Of a stretch of DNA of 64,000 nt, positions 9,867 through 22,587 are shown one piece after another. The notes under the pieces are model-generated. The model ran no database searches. It saw nothing but the letters and a program-made list of their open reading frames with translations, and was not told where the DNA came from. Where the stretch lies: the NCBI GenBank assembly GCA_021234155.1, contig JAJEKV010000046.1, forward strand, positions 8,563,012 to 8,627,011, in the 5' to 3' direction. This DNA comes from Isoetes taiwanensis. Taxonomy: Eukaryota > Streptophyta > Lycopodiopsida > Isoetales > Isoetaceae. A program made the translations under genes and the position numbers. Positions within the stretch are counted from its first letter, which is position 1; every line of letters starts with the position of its first letter.

Positions 9867-11257
9867 AACAATTTGAAGTGGTTGTTGTTTAATTGCCAGC
9901 GAGAATAAGCAATGTGGCTTAGAGAGGCGAGGGTAAATAGAGGAATTTTTTAAGAGGTCATTGACATAAAGTTAATTATGTGGATTTTGTGTATGTGGTA
10001 TTTTGGGTTTAAACTTGATTATATTATGTTGGACCAAGCAAAAATACTCATAACCCAAAATTGAACTTGCACATACTATAGAAAACCTTTTGTGGTTTGA
10101 CATGCAAGTAATTGAGATGAATTAATATTCAAACTTGAGAGCATATGTTGAATATGGTCTACGTGTCGTGCCAGTGGATGAGTTATTGTGTCTTTACGTG
10201 CTTATCTCCATGGTAGTCGTTGAGTTTTTGTGCCTTTGGATGGTTAGCACATCTCAACGGCTTAACTACCTAGCTAATTGAGCATGCGTTGCTATACATA
10301 TTATCATTTTTGGAAGGATAGATGTTGATCATGAATACAGTCAATTGGAGGAGTGCACATGCAACATTTAGGATGTTTATAAGTGTATTTAGTAGCATCT
10401 ATAGCAACACTATGTTAAGTTTGAGGGGTATAGTTGTACAATGCATAGGTGTCCAACAATGCAAGCATAAAAAGTTGTGGGCCAAGCATTTGATCTAGAA
10501 TAACGTGTAGTTTTTATGGAGAGAATGAAGTCCAATGTGATTAAACAAAACAAAGAGGTGATTGCAATGGATAAAGATATATGGAGAAGCTTGATTATGT
10601 TATGCTGGATTCCATAAATGTTTATGAAATTTTTTTCACAGATGTACGTGGTGGTTGAGATATGCTTGATTATGTTATGTTGGATTCCATAAATGTTTAT
10701 TAGGTTGCCTTCTCCAATTTGAATATGCTCATTTGATGCATCTTCGAAGTTTTTTAAACGTGTTACATCAAATTAAGTGTATATGTCATATAATAGACCC
10801 AAGTTGGATGCCTATGTTTCATTCCATATATAAAGCAGTATCATTTTTTGTTCTTAAAAAAATAGGAGGTAATTTTTCTGGGCTGAGCGCAGCCCTGGCT
10901 CTGACACGTATGCACCCATTGCATTTTCAAATTGAAGAAAAGAGAAAAAAAACTAGGGATGCCACGTTTTTGTTCTTATCTGCTTTGAATCAATCTCCTT
11001 CGTCGAATCTCCTTCTCTGCTCTCCACTTCCTCTGCCCCATTCCGGCGAGATCAGCGAGGCCGATCTGTGTCTCACGGCCCTGCTAGCGTTGGCCACGAT
11101 TATTATAGCTGCTTCGATGACCTGTTGATCTGCTGCAACATTGCTTAAATCCCTACTTCAACCTGTTCAAATGACCTGGTAATAAAATATTCTGCTCTTC
11201 CTGACCGTCATGGTTTAGAAAATTTGCAGAAGAACAACATAGCAGAAAGCAGAGATC
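9867..11257. other. intergenic, with a gene-like 3' portion
   Basis: No element is recognised in 9867-10700. At 10596-10625 and 10664-10700 a stretch (TGATTATGTTATG, TGGATTCCATAAATGTTTAT) occurs twice. Between about 10980 and 11130 the base composition becomes CT- and GC-richer (TCTCCTTCTCTGCTCTCC), which looks like a transcript leader, but no start-to-stop gene can be built. Confidence 0.4.
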
Positions 11258-11369
11258 ATGCCAAAACCCTCATATCCTGATGCGCAAAAAGCAATGAAGC
11301 CTAGTCCCGGCAAAGCCATAGCAATTGCTACAGCGATGCAGAGAGGTCTGGCGGTTCTTTCTACCGAAG
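11258..11369 (+). CDS. unassigned possible coding exon
   Basis: An ATG-led frame of 37 codons (starting MPKPSYPDAQKAM, ending GLAVLSTEG) ends exactly at a GTATG donor at 11370. Composition looks coding, but the product is not recognised. It lies about 1.1 kb upstream of the cyclin-like exon and could belong to the same decayed gene. This is inference only. Confidence 0.25.
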
Positions 11370-12477
11370 GTATGTTCTATTCCCTTCTATTGTATCAGGT
11401 TGAGACAATGCCGAGGCATGTTATTGCTATTTAGAACTGCATATGCTATTTTGTGGCTCTGGCATCTTATTTTTCCCCTTCCTATCAACAAGAGCCGCAG
11501 CAGATCAAGCAATAAATTTGGGTCCCTAGATGCGGCTTCCCTCATTGTCAAGGCTCTGGCAATAGCTCAGCTGAGATAATCTTGCAAACGAGGACCCAAA
11601 TCGGGAGACCGCCATAGCTTCTGGCTTCTTCAAGCAGCACAAAAGCCTAGTTTTAACGCATGCCCTTCCTCTGTTTTTCACTTCGATCTGTGCCTTTGGC
11701 TTCTCAAGCCTCTGGAATGGGCGTCTACGCCATTCTTGAAGCCAATTAACTTCTAAGCTTAGTGTTCCGGAAGGAAGCATGTGACATTTATCTCCGGCAG
11801 GCCTAGTTGGCCAGAACTCTGTTGCAGCTACGACACATAACTCGGGGGGCACATTACATTTGTGGAAGATTACATAACCCGAGTTATTTGATGTTCGCAG
11901 TAATATTTGTGGAATCCATAGATGCATCTAACTTCCCAGCCAGTTGCCCCTTTGCAGTATTAAACTGGAGTTTTTTCTAAATTTGGTTATTGAATCTTCC
12001 TTGGCATGGTCGGGCGGTAGATTTAAGCTGCAGATGGTGTCGGAATGAACAAGCAACCACCTTGGTTTTTGAAACGAGCAACTGGATTCTTCGCTTTAGG
12101 TGCTCCTATTCTGTTTGGCACTACTGATTCCGTTTTCTTTTCTTACAGTGTTCTTTTTAGGGCTCCAGTTGCTTCATTTTTCAGGTGTTAAAAGCTGTGC
12201 ATTTTCTTTGCATTTGCTGTTGTAGGACATGGGAAGGCATGCATTTTTTTTTACTTCTGTTAACTCTTGACTTCGAGAGTCATTCTATTTCGTTTCTGCT
12301 TCTTGCTGGGAGACAAGACCCAAGTTCTTTTGCAAAGAAAAGCTTGCTTATATTTGTTGTTCTTACTGCCCTGTAGCGTGGAATGTTTAATTCAATTGAG
12401 ATCGGGTTGAAATGTTTATTCTTCTCAAAGCATATGTTTTGCATGAATAAATTGTATCTTTTGGCTTTGCTACCGAG

Positions 12478-12585
12478 ATGCAAGTAGAAGAGTCATTTTT
12501 TGATATCAACAAAGCAAATGTTGGAAATCCCTTGCAAGTTCTGGATTGTGTCAAATATATCTCCGAATATTATTGCAGAGCTGAG
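12478..12585 (+). pseudogene. orphan cyclin A/B-type exon
   Basis: Thirty-six codons starting at ATG 12478 read FFDINKANVGNPLQVLD then CVKYISEYYCRAE, closing at a GT donor (12586). B-type cyclins have an acidic DID..D..NPLAVV.YV..IY..YR..E segment just before the cyclin N domain, often with an exon junction after this Glu, so both sequence and boundary agree. I could not find the following cyclin-box exon (the MRAILIDWLIEVH region) in the next several kilobases. The exon is therefore probably a fragment of a decayed or captured cyclin gene, or a gene with exons too diverged to see. Small flanking open stretches at 12781-12931 (ending at a GTAAAC donor) are not assignable. Confidence 0.45.
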
Positions 12586-14406
12586 GTTATATCCTTTTCG
12601 TTCATATATTTGAGAGCACGTTTTTTCTCCTGGCTATGTATTCCATTTTTTGCATCTTTCTTCCATTCTAATTTTAATAGTTCTATGTGCTTCGCTTCTG
12701 CAGGGGAGTATGTGAGCTCCTTTTTAATAAGAGTTAAAAGCGTTCCCCTTTGCTTAGGAGCCTGCTTCATAGAACAGACATGAAGATTGATTTTGATGTT
12801 AAGGCCGTGGGTAGAGGCTTTTTATGCAATTACAAATTGGCATTTGGGGAGCTTTTTTTATCTCATTCTACTTCTGCGATGCAGCAGACATCGATAACGG
12901 CTTCATCTGGCAACACAGCTTCTTTGCGAGGTAAACTTTGTGATTAAAATAAACGCTATTGTTTCTTGGTTTGTGCAAGGGCAGAGCCACAATTTCTTTT
13001 AGAGATTTTGGCAAAAAATCAGTATTAGTTTCTGAATTAGCAAGTTTCAGTGTTTGCAAGATTTATTTCGAGCAAGAGATTTGGAGCATTAGCGTTCAAC
13101 TACATCAGATAAATCTTAGATTGAGCTTAGACAGAACCATAAAACAAGATCCAATAATTTATCTGAAAGGCGGTCCATTAAGAATATCAAGGTTTCTAAG
13201 TGGACTCTGGACTGGTGGATAATCAGACATTGTACTCATTATATATTAGATGTGTGTGTCAGATCTCTTTTTACATGCGGCAGGTTTAGACATCAGTTTT
13301 TTCTATCCATTTGCATGTGTTAAACTTCTTTAATATGATGGCTTTACAAGGTGAGCTAGTGTGCAATTCCTCTATCAATTTTTTTTTAAATCTATGCTCA
13401 AAGTTGTGCAACTAGTATTGAGCTTCTATCTTTCATCAATCAATCAAGTTACAGGTTTAATACATCTAATTTTGTTATATAAGCTAAGCTCCGTCCTTTG
13501 CCATAATGGCTATTGCTGCATTGGTGAAACATTGGCCAAAATTGACATGGTGAACTTTTGTAGAACATGTTTCGTGCTTGCGCCAGTCGAAAAATAAATT
13601 TCGGTACCCAATTGTTTCCAGTATAAGCTCAAATAGTAACCGTCAATTGTGCTGATGCATAGGAGAAATTCTTAATACTCTATTTTGATATCTTTTGGTA
13701 ATTTATCAATTATATGTTTTCTAGCATTGGATACTATTTGCCAAAAGATTATTTTGCGTCTTATTACCTTCATAACCTTATGCCAGTTCGGTCAATTATA
13801 AAACGCTAAACTTCTGTTATACACTCTGCACAAGAGCAGAATCACAAGGAGAGGCTACTTGCCATGGTGAAGCATTCACATCTTTCTCTAGAGTAGTATT
13901 GGCTTTTAAGAGAGTTTCCAATTCGAGCAGTACAGGAGAAAGTGGTAGAAAAAGACAGAGGTCACCTATCTGTGATGAAAACGAGGAAGAAAAACATTTT
14001 TGGAGACTTATCAAATGGAAAGTATAGATAAATCGAGACTGTAGATTTAAGAGCTCTGGTGATGATGAGGGCAGCACAACGCTCTTGCAAGACAATATAA
14101 CCTTTTTTGAGGTAACTATAATTCGAAAATCTTAAAGGCATAAACTTTCTATCTTGCATTACAATTGCTATGTTGATGACTATTTAGTGTCTTGTTGTGA
14201 GTGGGATAACTTAATGATTTCATCCATCAAGCATAAACAAAATGCCAAAGCCAGTATTTGGATGGCCTTGACTTGGCATATCAGTTGCAGACTTTATGAT
14301 ACAAAAAAACTACTGTTTATTATTGTTGTGTTTAGATATTGAAATGAATAGATAGAGGATGGATGCATACCTATGTTTATCCAGGTAGTGAGCGGCGAAA
14401 CTTACA
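12586..14406. other. unassigned, with an open stretch at 13818-14028
   Basis: No gene is recognised. At 13818-14028 (plus strand) about 70 codons are open without an ATG and include a basic/acidic patch (GRKRQRSPICDENEEEKH) that looks coding-like; the opposite strand is open too. Nothing can be named. Confidence 0.3.
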
Positions 14407-14426
14407 CAAATTTCAGTTGGGGAAGA

Positions 14427-14474
14427 GAAACGTTCGCGGCGGCCGTAAAGGCCGCGATAAGTTTCTTGTAATTA
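14427..14474. mobile_element. CACTA-like terminal/subterminal hairpin (copy 1)
   Basis: A GC-rich imperfect hairpin CGCGGCGGCC-gtaaa-GGCCGCG is followed by ATAAGTTTCTTGTAATTA. Read on the minus strand, the outer part resembles the plant CACTA end (CACTACAAGAAA) with its first bases lost. The same TACAAGAAATTTATCG-plus-hairpin arrangement recurs at 30123 and 63294. The sequence internal to the element would lie to the left. Confidence 0.4.
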
Positions 14475-16062
14475 TAAATGTTAAAAGGAGCCATGATCTA
14501 TGTGTATGATGTATGCATTGAATTTGCTAGGGAGACAATTCTATTCTAAGAAACAAACGCAACTTGCATGCCTCAATTTGGACATGGCTTTTCAGAGGCA
14601 TGTTTGATGTATTTAGTCTATCCAAGTTTGATGTTGAGGGCAAGCCCTAGCGCTAGAGCACCTTGTTTACTTAGCTATAAGGTTTAAATGTAAGGTTGGT
14701 GAACTTGATTGCCACAATGTTTAAACGACCCCATATTTATGTGACATTTCATATGGTATTGTATACTTGTACGTTTGTACATGGTCAAGCTTCTAATAAT
14801 TCTATATAAAGTTCTAAATGTGGTGGGGCACCCAACAAACATCCCATGCTCTCGATATAAACGATTGCTTGGATACTCATAAACGTTGGGTCTTTATTTT
14901 GCATCACCACCATATTAAATATTTGGCAAAACACCCTAACCTCCATGACATAGCATGACATGTGTTAGGAGGGCAATGCATATAAACTATTTAAGACCTC
15001 AAATAATGTTGTATGTCTCAACCAATGTACCATCGTGTAATTGTCTTCTCTTCTGTAGACCGGGCTTTAGCAACAATGTTTTGCTTTGGAGTTAACAAAG
15101 GCTCTTGAAATTTGAAGCTTTAGCAACAATGTTTTGCATAGGGTTAACAAAGGCTCTTGAAAATTGGATGTGGACGACATTCAATTAGTTAATGTGCAAT
15201 ACTTTTTTAGTAGCATTTAGTCGAGGTGATTATGATAGTGCAAAAACAATAGATGGCAGCATTTGAGCTTGACTTCCTGTGCATACTTGTTGATCGTTAC
15301 ATGTCATCAATAATCCATGGAGCAATACCATGTAAAGCCAAGTCTTTGATGTAGGCATAAATGCACGATGCTTGTTAGATCAATTACCTGGAGCAATATC
15401 ATAGAAAGCTTAATCCTTTTATACAATTTTGCATCAATGTGAGCAATCGATGTAGAACCATGTTACACACATCTATCTTAACGTAGTCATTGTAGAACCA
15501 TGTTACACACATCTATCTTAACGTAGTCATTGCATTTATCCAATCTTGAAAGACGACTATAACAACAGTCACACATATGCATTTTGACTTACAATCAATC
15601 AAAAATATTTTGAGACCAGACCAAGCCATAAATTGGTAATTATTCTTTTTACACCTTACTCTTTTCTAGCAACAGATAGGATCCATGTTCTTGTCTAGGC
15701 TTCTATCTTTGCTTTCCTGAACAACTTAAGCAATAGAATGCATAGTTATGCTCTGGCTTGAGGAACAAACAAAAGAATATCTCTTAATACATTTTAAAAA
15801 GAGCAACATTTAAAAGAGCAATAAAAGAAAATGTAGGGAAGTTTATGCAAACATGAAACTGGAACTAAATAGTTAAGATAAAAATAGATGCCTAGTTGCC
15901 AGACCAATTTTAACCATAATAATTTGAAAGATGTGATACATAAAACAATGTCTATTGCACACAAAGCATGAGACATTTTGCATTTATATGTGTACGACGT
16001 GAAAGTGTTATTACATCGTGGTGCCAGCACAGCCACTGGATAAGGACCGCTTGTCCCTGCAT
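14475..16062. other. intergenic with small tandem duplications
   Basis: No gene is seen. Two tandem duplications are clear: a roughly 50-bp unit with TTAGCAACAATGTTTTGC at about 15066-15165, and a perfect 40-bp unit at 15451-15490 and 15491-15530. Confidence 0.6.
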
Positions 16063-16158
16063 GAGAATATGAGAACTACAGCCTTCTCCAGAGTCTCTGG
16101 TGCCTTGCAAGAGAATATGAGAACTACAGCCTTCTCCAGAGTCTCTGGTGCCTTGCAA
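16063..16158. repeat. 48-bp tandem duplication
   Basis: Two adjacent identical 48-bp units start GAGAATATGAGAACTACAGC at 16063 and 16111. Both are perfect by eye, so the duplication is recent or homogenised. Confidence 0.85.
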
Positions 16159-16497
16159 GTACGATAACTCTTTCAACAACTAATCAATGCTGATCAGCAG
16201 GGTAATTCAAGAATTTCATATTGCTCACTGACACTATTCATTCATGAGTTTAAAGTCAAAGACAAAGAATTGCTCTCCCATGAACTCCAACTTGATAAAA
16301 TTGCACTTTTCCTGGTCCTTCTAGATGATACGCCAACATGCATGTTGCAAGGACAAAAGAACGCAGTGCCAAATAATAATTCTCTTAAGAGGTTATGAAT
16401 ATATAGATGAGATCAAGGCTGCATTGGATAGTAGAGCCATAGCTGTAAGGGACTCTGTATTTCTGGTAACATGTCTTATTAACTTTGCTCATTTTCA

Positions 16498-16591
16498 TTC
16501 TAATCTGCAAGTAGAATATGTAATTCATTCCCTGCAGACAATTATTCTAATCTGCAAGTAGAATATGTAATTCATTCCCTGCAGACAATTA
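16498..16591. repeat. 47-bp tandem duplication
   Basis: Two adjacent identical 47-bp units begin TTCTAATCTGCAAGTAGAAT at 16498 and 16545. Confidence 0.85.
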
Positions 16592-17340
16592 TTCTAATTA
16601 TTCTTCAGCATATTTAGCTTGATTCATCCTTATGCAATAGTGCTTTCTATAAAGTGCTCCTTTTAGAGGGCTTAATCATCCGAAAGAATTGGTTCTATGG
16701 GATTTATTGATGAGCTGTCCATGTGTGTCTCATGGACTGAGTTGTTTGAGCACATGCCTGAGCGAGATGTGGTCTTCATATACTGCTAGGATTGTGGCAT
16801 GTAATCCAATTGTAACGCTGGGGGATTGATTCAAAAAGTTGGAAGATCCTCCTCAAGTTGAAATTGATGCAAGCTGAATAAGGTTTGCTGCAAGCATTCT
16901 TGTTGAATAACATATCTTTATTACTACGTTCTTTATTGTTATCTGTTTAAACAATTTCAGGGCACAAGCCACCTTCAATGGCATTTGTTCAAAAAGCTGA
17001 AGAGCCTCCTAGGTCTAGCACAATCTATAATCTGGAGTTCTAGGAGCCGTTTTCGTTGGTAAAGCAGGCTTGAAGATCTCAAGCCCATGTTTAAGCCGAG
17101 AGTAAAACAATATAATTATGGAAAGACTTACCTCCTGCCGATAGGGCTTTGTACACTTCCTTAATTGAAGGACGATCCGAGATATGTCAATTGGAACTCG
17201 CAAGCTTTGAGGAACCGCTCTTAAAAAATGAGACCCTGCATGTGAGCGTAAGCCTACACAAAAATTTCCAGATATATGGGCTTTCGGAATAGATTAGACA
17301 TAATTGCTATCATGTGAGAGAGTCTGCAATTTAAACTGAT
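16592..17340. other. unassigned, with a tiny PPR-like scrap
   Basis: Around 16740-16790 the plus strand reads LFEHMPERDVVF before a stop, which recalls the S-to-P motif junction of PPR proteins. It is too short to call a pseudogene with confidence. The rest shows no gene. Confidence 0.3.
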
Positions 17341-17342
17341 AA

Positions 17343-19150
17343 GAATCACCAACTGTGAAGAATAACCTCTGCAGAACAAACAAAGTGAATACAGATTGAC
17401 TCCTTTGAAACAGACTGAATACAGATTGATGGCAGCGTCTATAGAATTGAAGAAACGAAGGCTCTGCCATTGAAGAATAACCTCTGCAGAACAAACAAAC
17501 AGATTGAATACAGATTGTCTCCTTTGAAACAGACTGATATGTTTATGCAAGATAATTTGCTTTGTCCAATCTGTTTCATATTTCCTCACTATTATTTCCA
17601 CAAGCCCAATATTATTTCCACTAAAGCTCAATTCTGTTCTCTACTACACATGTTGCCCAAAAGTCAAGAGACCACCATCATCAACCTTCACAGTCCTCAT
17701 TGGCCTTCTTTCTTTCAAAAGGGTAGTGCTCATCCAGGTTTTCCATTTCGTCTGTGCAGAGCCATGAAGTCTGAGCAATATCCAGAACTATTTACAGGTA
17801 AATAACATCGTGGAACTTCCTTCAATACTCATAGAACTTAAATTATACTTCAGCCACAATATACAATGATGCATTACCTTTCACTTTGGATCATAACACG
17901 TGGACAACTTATTCAGATTATTTTTCTGAAACATTTGGAAACAATTGAGTATCAGAAGACACAGAAGCAATCTTGTATAACATCTTCATCAAGTATAAAA
18001 TGCTCCAGGCTGGTAAAGTCTAGTCACATGGCAATCTCAGCAAGCTAAAGATACTTGCAAGAAATTCTACTTCAAACAAATGCAAGTTCAAAAGACAACA
18101 AAGTTTCAGTAGCAAAAATATCTCCATTTGGCCTCTAAGCTTGGCAACCACATGCTATCCAAGAACTTCTGGTTGCTTTCTCTAACCCACAGGAAAGGTC
18201 ATGCATTACAGTCTACTTCGGACCATGAGATGCTTTAAAAACCCTGATGTATGTAGTTATCAGACGGGGACAATTTATTCAGATTATTTTCCCACAATGT
18301 GTGAAAACAATCGAGTATTAGAAGACATGAAAACAATTTTGTATAAAATCTTCATCAACTACAAAGTGCTCCAGGTTACTAAAATTCAGTCACATGGCAA
18401 TCTCAGCAAGCTAAAGATGGCTGCAAGAAATTCAACTTCAAATAAATGCAATTCAAAAGACAACACAGTCAACAAATTTTTGCAGTATGAAGATCTCCAT
18501 TTGGCCTCTAATCTTGGCAATCACATGCTATCATTGTGAATGATCTTATACAGTACCCCTATTAACAACTTTATTTCTAACTGTGTTAATATGCACCTCT
18601 AATTGCCTTCCCTAAGCCACAGGAAAGATCAATTATCATTGCCTTTAACTTCCACATAAGATCGAATAACTGATGCATTGAAAATTAATGCACTGTATGA
18701 ATCTTTACCTGGTTGGCATACCACGCTGAAGCAATCACTGTCTTTGTTTAAGATCTTGTCATATCAACTGGGTACATGGAGAACACCAAGCGCATAGTCT
18801 GAAGAAGGCCTTAATGCACCCTGCTTTTCCATATTTACATAGTCATCTGATGGTGTCCATCTTTATGTGCCAAACGCAAATGAGGACCCCGTCTGCTCAT
18901 CGCCTTGAAGAGGGCACATTCAAGCACAATCAGAATGCCTTAGTGCACCCTGCTTTTCCAATCAGATGTCCATCTTTATGTGCCAAATGCAAATGAGGAC
19001 CCCGTCTGCTCGTCGCCTTGAAGAGGGCAGAATGCCTTAGTGCACCCTGCTTTTCCATGTTAATATAGTCATCTAATGTTGTCCAGTTTTATGTGCCAAC
19101 TGAGAACTCCAGAACTCCATCTGTTAGTCACCTTCACAATCAAAATTCAC
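17343..19150. repeat. cluster of local tandem duplications
   Basis: Three duplicated blocks lie side by side. (1) About 17346-17435 and 17472-17540 share GAAGAATAACCTCTGCAGAA and CTCCTTTGAAACAGACTGA. (2) About 17866-18196 and 18201-18625 are diverged copies of a 330-bp block (shared TCACATGGCAATCTCAGCAA, ATCTCCATTTGGCCTCTAA). (3) Three units at about 18811, 18938 and 19034 share GCACCCTGCTTTTCCA, and two of them GAGGACCCCGTCTGCTC. No long frame spans them. Confidence 0.7.
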
Positions 19151-19275
19151 TATAAGAGATGTAGAGTTGCTACTGAGCTCTCCACCTCCTTCCATCTCAG
19201 CTACAAAATCCAATCCTTTTGAACTCAATTCATCCATGGTGGCATGAGCATCACTGAAGCCAACTGCATTCCCAT
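19124..19275 (-). CDS. possible terminal exon, product unknown
   Basis: On the minus strand, a TTGCAG acceptor at about 19276 opens a 50-codon frame to a stop near 19124 (HGNAVGFSDAHATMDEL, then an acidic Ser-rich tail ending NFDCEGD). It looks coding, and nothing identifies the protein. No upstream exon could be joined with confidence. Confidence 0.25.
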
Positions 19276-20784
19276 GCTGCAATGGAGACCTTCTTAGTAA
19301 TAACACCAACCTCAAAATAAATATCTGTGTTTCAGCCCTTCCGGCCCAACACCTAAATCGTTGCTCTTCTACGCATGAGGAGTGAGGTGATGCCTACAGA
19401 AAAATCTGGATTTGAGATCGTGTTCTGCTTCAGCAGAAGATATGGTTAATCCAAAACTTGAATATGTCTGGAGGTGACAAAATACTTAAGCAAACCATTT
19501 AGAGAAACTGAAGTTGAAGTGCCGCGCACATCTAACGCTGAAGTGCAAAACTAAGATCTGACGCACAAAACTAAGTTCTGGTGCACATCTGATGTTCAAA
19601 GATAAACATTGTTCATGCAGCCATAGCCAAAGCTCCATGGCGAAAAGTATTTGAAAAGCTCTATAGCGTTGGAGGAGACAGAGATCCTATGAGCGGACTA
19701 ATCCAGAAATTGTCATCTTCATGTATGCAGATACTGGAGAGCCTCTGTGTAGCCATTTACAAACCTTGGAAAAATCAGTCATTTTTGCTGAGGAAGAGAA
19801 CCTGGGGCTGAAATATATAGCGGTAGCTCCATGTTCATGGCCATGCAAATGAAACAAATTGCAATAACTCCAATGGCCTAAAATCCGAATCAAGCTCTAG
19901 AACATGGCTCAAATGTGAGAAAAGCCCACAATTTCAACCACGGAATATCTTAGGGATATCACGAACTGCCGTTGAGGAAGACTTTTGCAAGAGTATGGCT
20001 TCAAAAACGCCCTGGAAGCCCTGCAAACAAATAAACAAAGAGAGTTACGTCCCTTCAAACAAAAAATAAAAAACACTCTATTGAAGGCGATCATCTAGAA
20101 TCTACCATCAATGATTTTGGATGACCATCTCTGCAGTTCGTCCCGACGCCATTACCAGACCCTAATGCCTAAATAAGAAGAATAAAATCTTCATCCATAA
20201 CTGCATGTGCTGAGCAACTGTGGCAAGCATGCCGAGCTAAGCTAGAATAAGAAATCTTTAGGACAGATAGCTCAAGCCACGAAATCGCAAAGCCCCAAAA
20301 CCATAACAAATTAATTTTTTGGAATTTTTGGATTATCGGAATTTTTTTCCGGCATCCAAATACCTTAAAATCTTAGGAAATCATTAAGAAAAAAATTCCA
20401 AAAATATTTTCTACCATACCAGAAAATCCCAAATTAACAAGATTGATTGATACTTTGGTTGTGCAGGGGTTGAACAATAAATGCACGCTTCATAAACCTT
20501 TTTATCCTTTCTAAAATTGAGTCGTACAGACATAATATAAAGCATCTACATATGAATTCATCTACTTTAGCTTTGCTAAATAATATTTTCTAAGCATCAA
20601 TATAGGGTTATAATATGCCTCTAATATCCATTGCAAGCTTGGAATCTTTTCAATAGCTGATTCTCAAGGCTCTAGAATAAACCATGTATTGCTCCAAACG
20701 GCTTCCTTTATGATTGATAATAGGTCTGATAAGTCTTGATCTCTGGGAGGTCAAGAAAAAACTGGCCCCACGCGCGCGCGATAG
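19276..20784. other. unassigned intergenic DNA
   Basis: Short open stretches on the minus strand (19687-19893, 19909-20094) are not recognised. 20300-20460 is AT-rich with runs of A/T. A (CG)n patch (ACGCGCGCGCG) lies at about 20771-20781, at the LINE junction. Confidence 0.5.
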
Positions 20785-22205
20785 GTGTGTATCCAAGGAC
20801 ATAGCTGTTCCTGCATATCCATGACCTCCTAAAGGTATGATCCTAGCATATATACAAAAGTCGTGCTCAATATCACATGTAGCAGATGGCCAAGCCTGAC
20901 CAACTCAGCATAGCGTGTCTAGATCTGATCATATGCTGGACAACTCTAAAGGGTATGACATTCATCCTCAACGGCTCCCATTTGGCAGCATTGACAAAGC
21001 CTATCCTGGCATAGCTCCCCAAGCCATCTGCCCATCCCAATTCGAAGACGGTGTGCACTTGTGCGAATCAAGACAATGAGTCTGTGCTTTTGCATAGGCA
21101 AATGGTACGCCGGTAGCATTGGGTGCCTTGTTTTAATGTGGGATTTATGTGGCACTTTATACTATCTTGACCTGTTTATGGGCACTGGCGTCTAGAGCTT
21201 GCTGGGAAAGCAAGCGTCAGGGTATGGCCTCAAGCTATGGCGATCTGCCTCTGTTTGCACCAGTATGCACCTGTGCTCCTGAACATTCCATGTGACCAGC
21301 CATTGAGCTCTCTTTTCTCTCCAGCAGGCCTTGAGTTGTTGCAGCCTGTATAAGCCTACTCTAGGGAGACGAGCATCAGAATGTGTCTAGAGCATCGAGA
21401 TGACATTGCATGTCTGCCGGACTATAAGCTAGGAGGTTCACATCATCAGCATATATTAGCTGCCTGATGATCTAGTGCAAAAGGTGAGCTCTTTCACCCC
21501 CTTGTCAGCAAGCCAGCTCTCTAACTGATTAATGTAAAGTTCAAACAATATTGGAGAGAGAGGGCATCACTGACGGACTCCGATACTACTATTGAATGAT
21601 TGGCTCGTCAGCTGCAACCTGCCTGAGCATGTCTCATATAGCCTATACACTACTGCATTCTGTAGATCTGTAGGATCCCCCAGCTGTCACAATCTTGCCC
21701 ATAGCTTTTCTCGAGGCACAATGTCAAAGGCCTTGGCGAAGTCCACGAAGCGACAATACAGGTCCTGTCGGTGGTTCCTGTTGTCTTCAACAAGAGTCAC
21801 CAACATGAAGTTGTGATCAATGATGGAATGTCGGGGCCTGAATCCTACCTGGGTGAGGGCCCGCACCTCTGTTGCCTCTGCCCAACTTGTCAACTGCTCG
21901 AGAATGCCAGCTTGTATATAGGAACAACTCTACTAGTGGTCCCTTGGAGGGGGAAACCTTCCTGTAACGCCCCCTTGAACAGAGCAGTTAGTACCGATAC
22001 TAGAGGGCCCTGCCCACTTGAGCAACTCTACCTGCATACCATCCAGGTTTGCTTCTTTCTCATTGGCAAGATGTCGTGAGCCATGGTCCATGTTTGTTTC
22101 TGTGATTTCCAGCACACGTTCTTCTTGTGCAGATAATGCTGCTTTTCACCTTGAGGATCGTATAGCTGCTGCAAGTATTGACCCACTGCTTGGGAATGAT
22201 GTTCC
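20785..22205 (-). pseudogene. LINE fragment: reverse transcriptase and C-terminal zinc-binding region
   Basis: On the minus strand: RT fingers/palm at about 22115-21690 (EVRALTQVGFRPRHSIIDH, FVDFAKAFDIVPREKLWARL); the catalytic YADDVNLLAYS with YADD at 21453-21442; and a C-terminal Cys/His segment at about 21060-20940 (RLCQCC-type, here LCQCCQMGAVEDECHTL). The order matches non-LTR retrotransposons with an APE endonuclease, and identity with the copy at 35.7-38.6 kb is evident. The endonuclease part is missing (5' truncation near 22205) and the frame is broken between blocks. The conserved 3' hairpin present in the other copies is not visible here. Confidence 0.8.
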
Positions 22206-22587
22206 ATCTAAGATGCATTGGCTTTCTGAGCAATCCATAGCTACAATATAGTGTTTAATTATCTAAAGCAGAAACTTTTACTATCCTCAAATGGAAGCAG
22301 GGCACTAAAGAAAACCTTTCGGGCATTCTGGAGCTATGGTGGATCAGCCTAAAAAAAATTGACAAACAGGGCACCAAAATTAGAGCTTCTGGCTATGCAT
22401 GCATGTTATGGAATTTGTGCTATATTTAATGGTTTGTATGTCATTCATAAACTTGCCAATGTTTTTTTAATTTTTATTTTTTTCCAAACCAAAAAAACCT
22501 CTTCGTTTTAGTGCACCTACGAGCACCTCCCCCTATCTATGTGTACTTATATATAGCAGAAGTGTGGATATTGTTGAGAAAAATATT
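22206..22587. other. 3' flank of the PPR gene
   Basis: AT-rich, no gene. It contains T-rich runs near 22460-22500 and probably the transcription end of the minus-strand PPR gene. Confidence 0.5.

Noticed and set aside
20761-20785. GC-rich ACGCGCGCGCG as a regulatory island
   Set aside because: A short alternating CG run at a LINE junction with no neighbouring gene.
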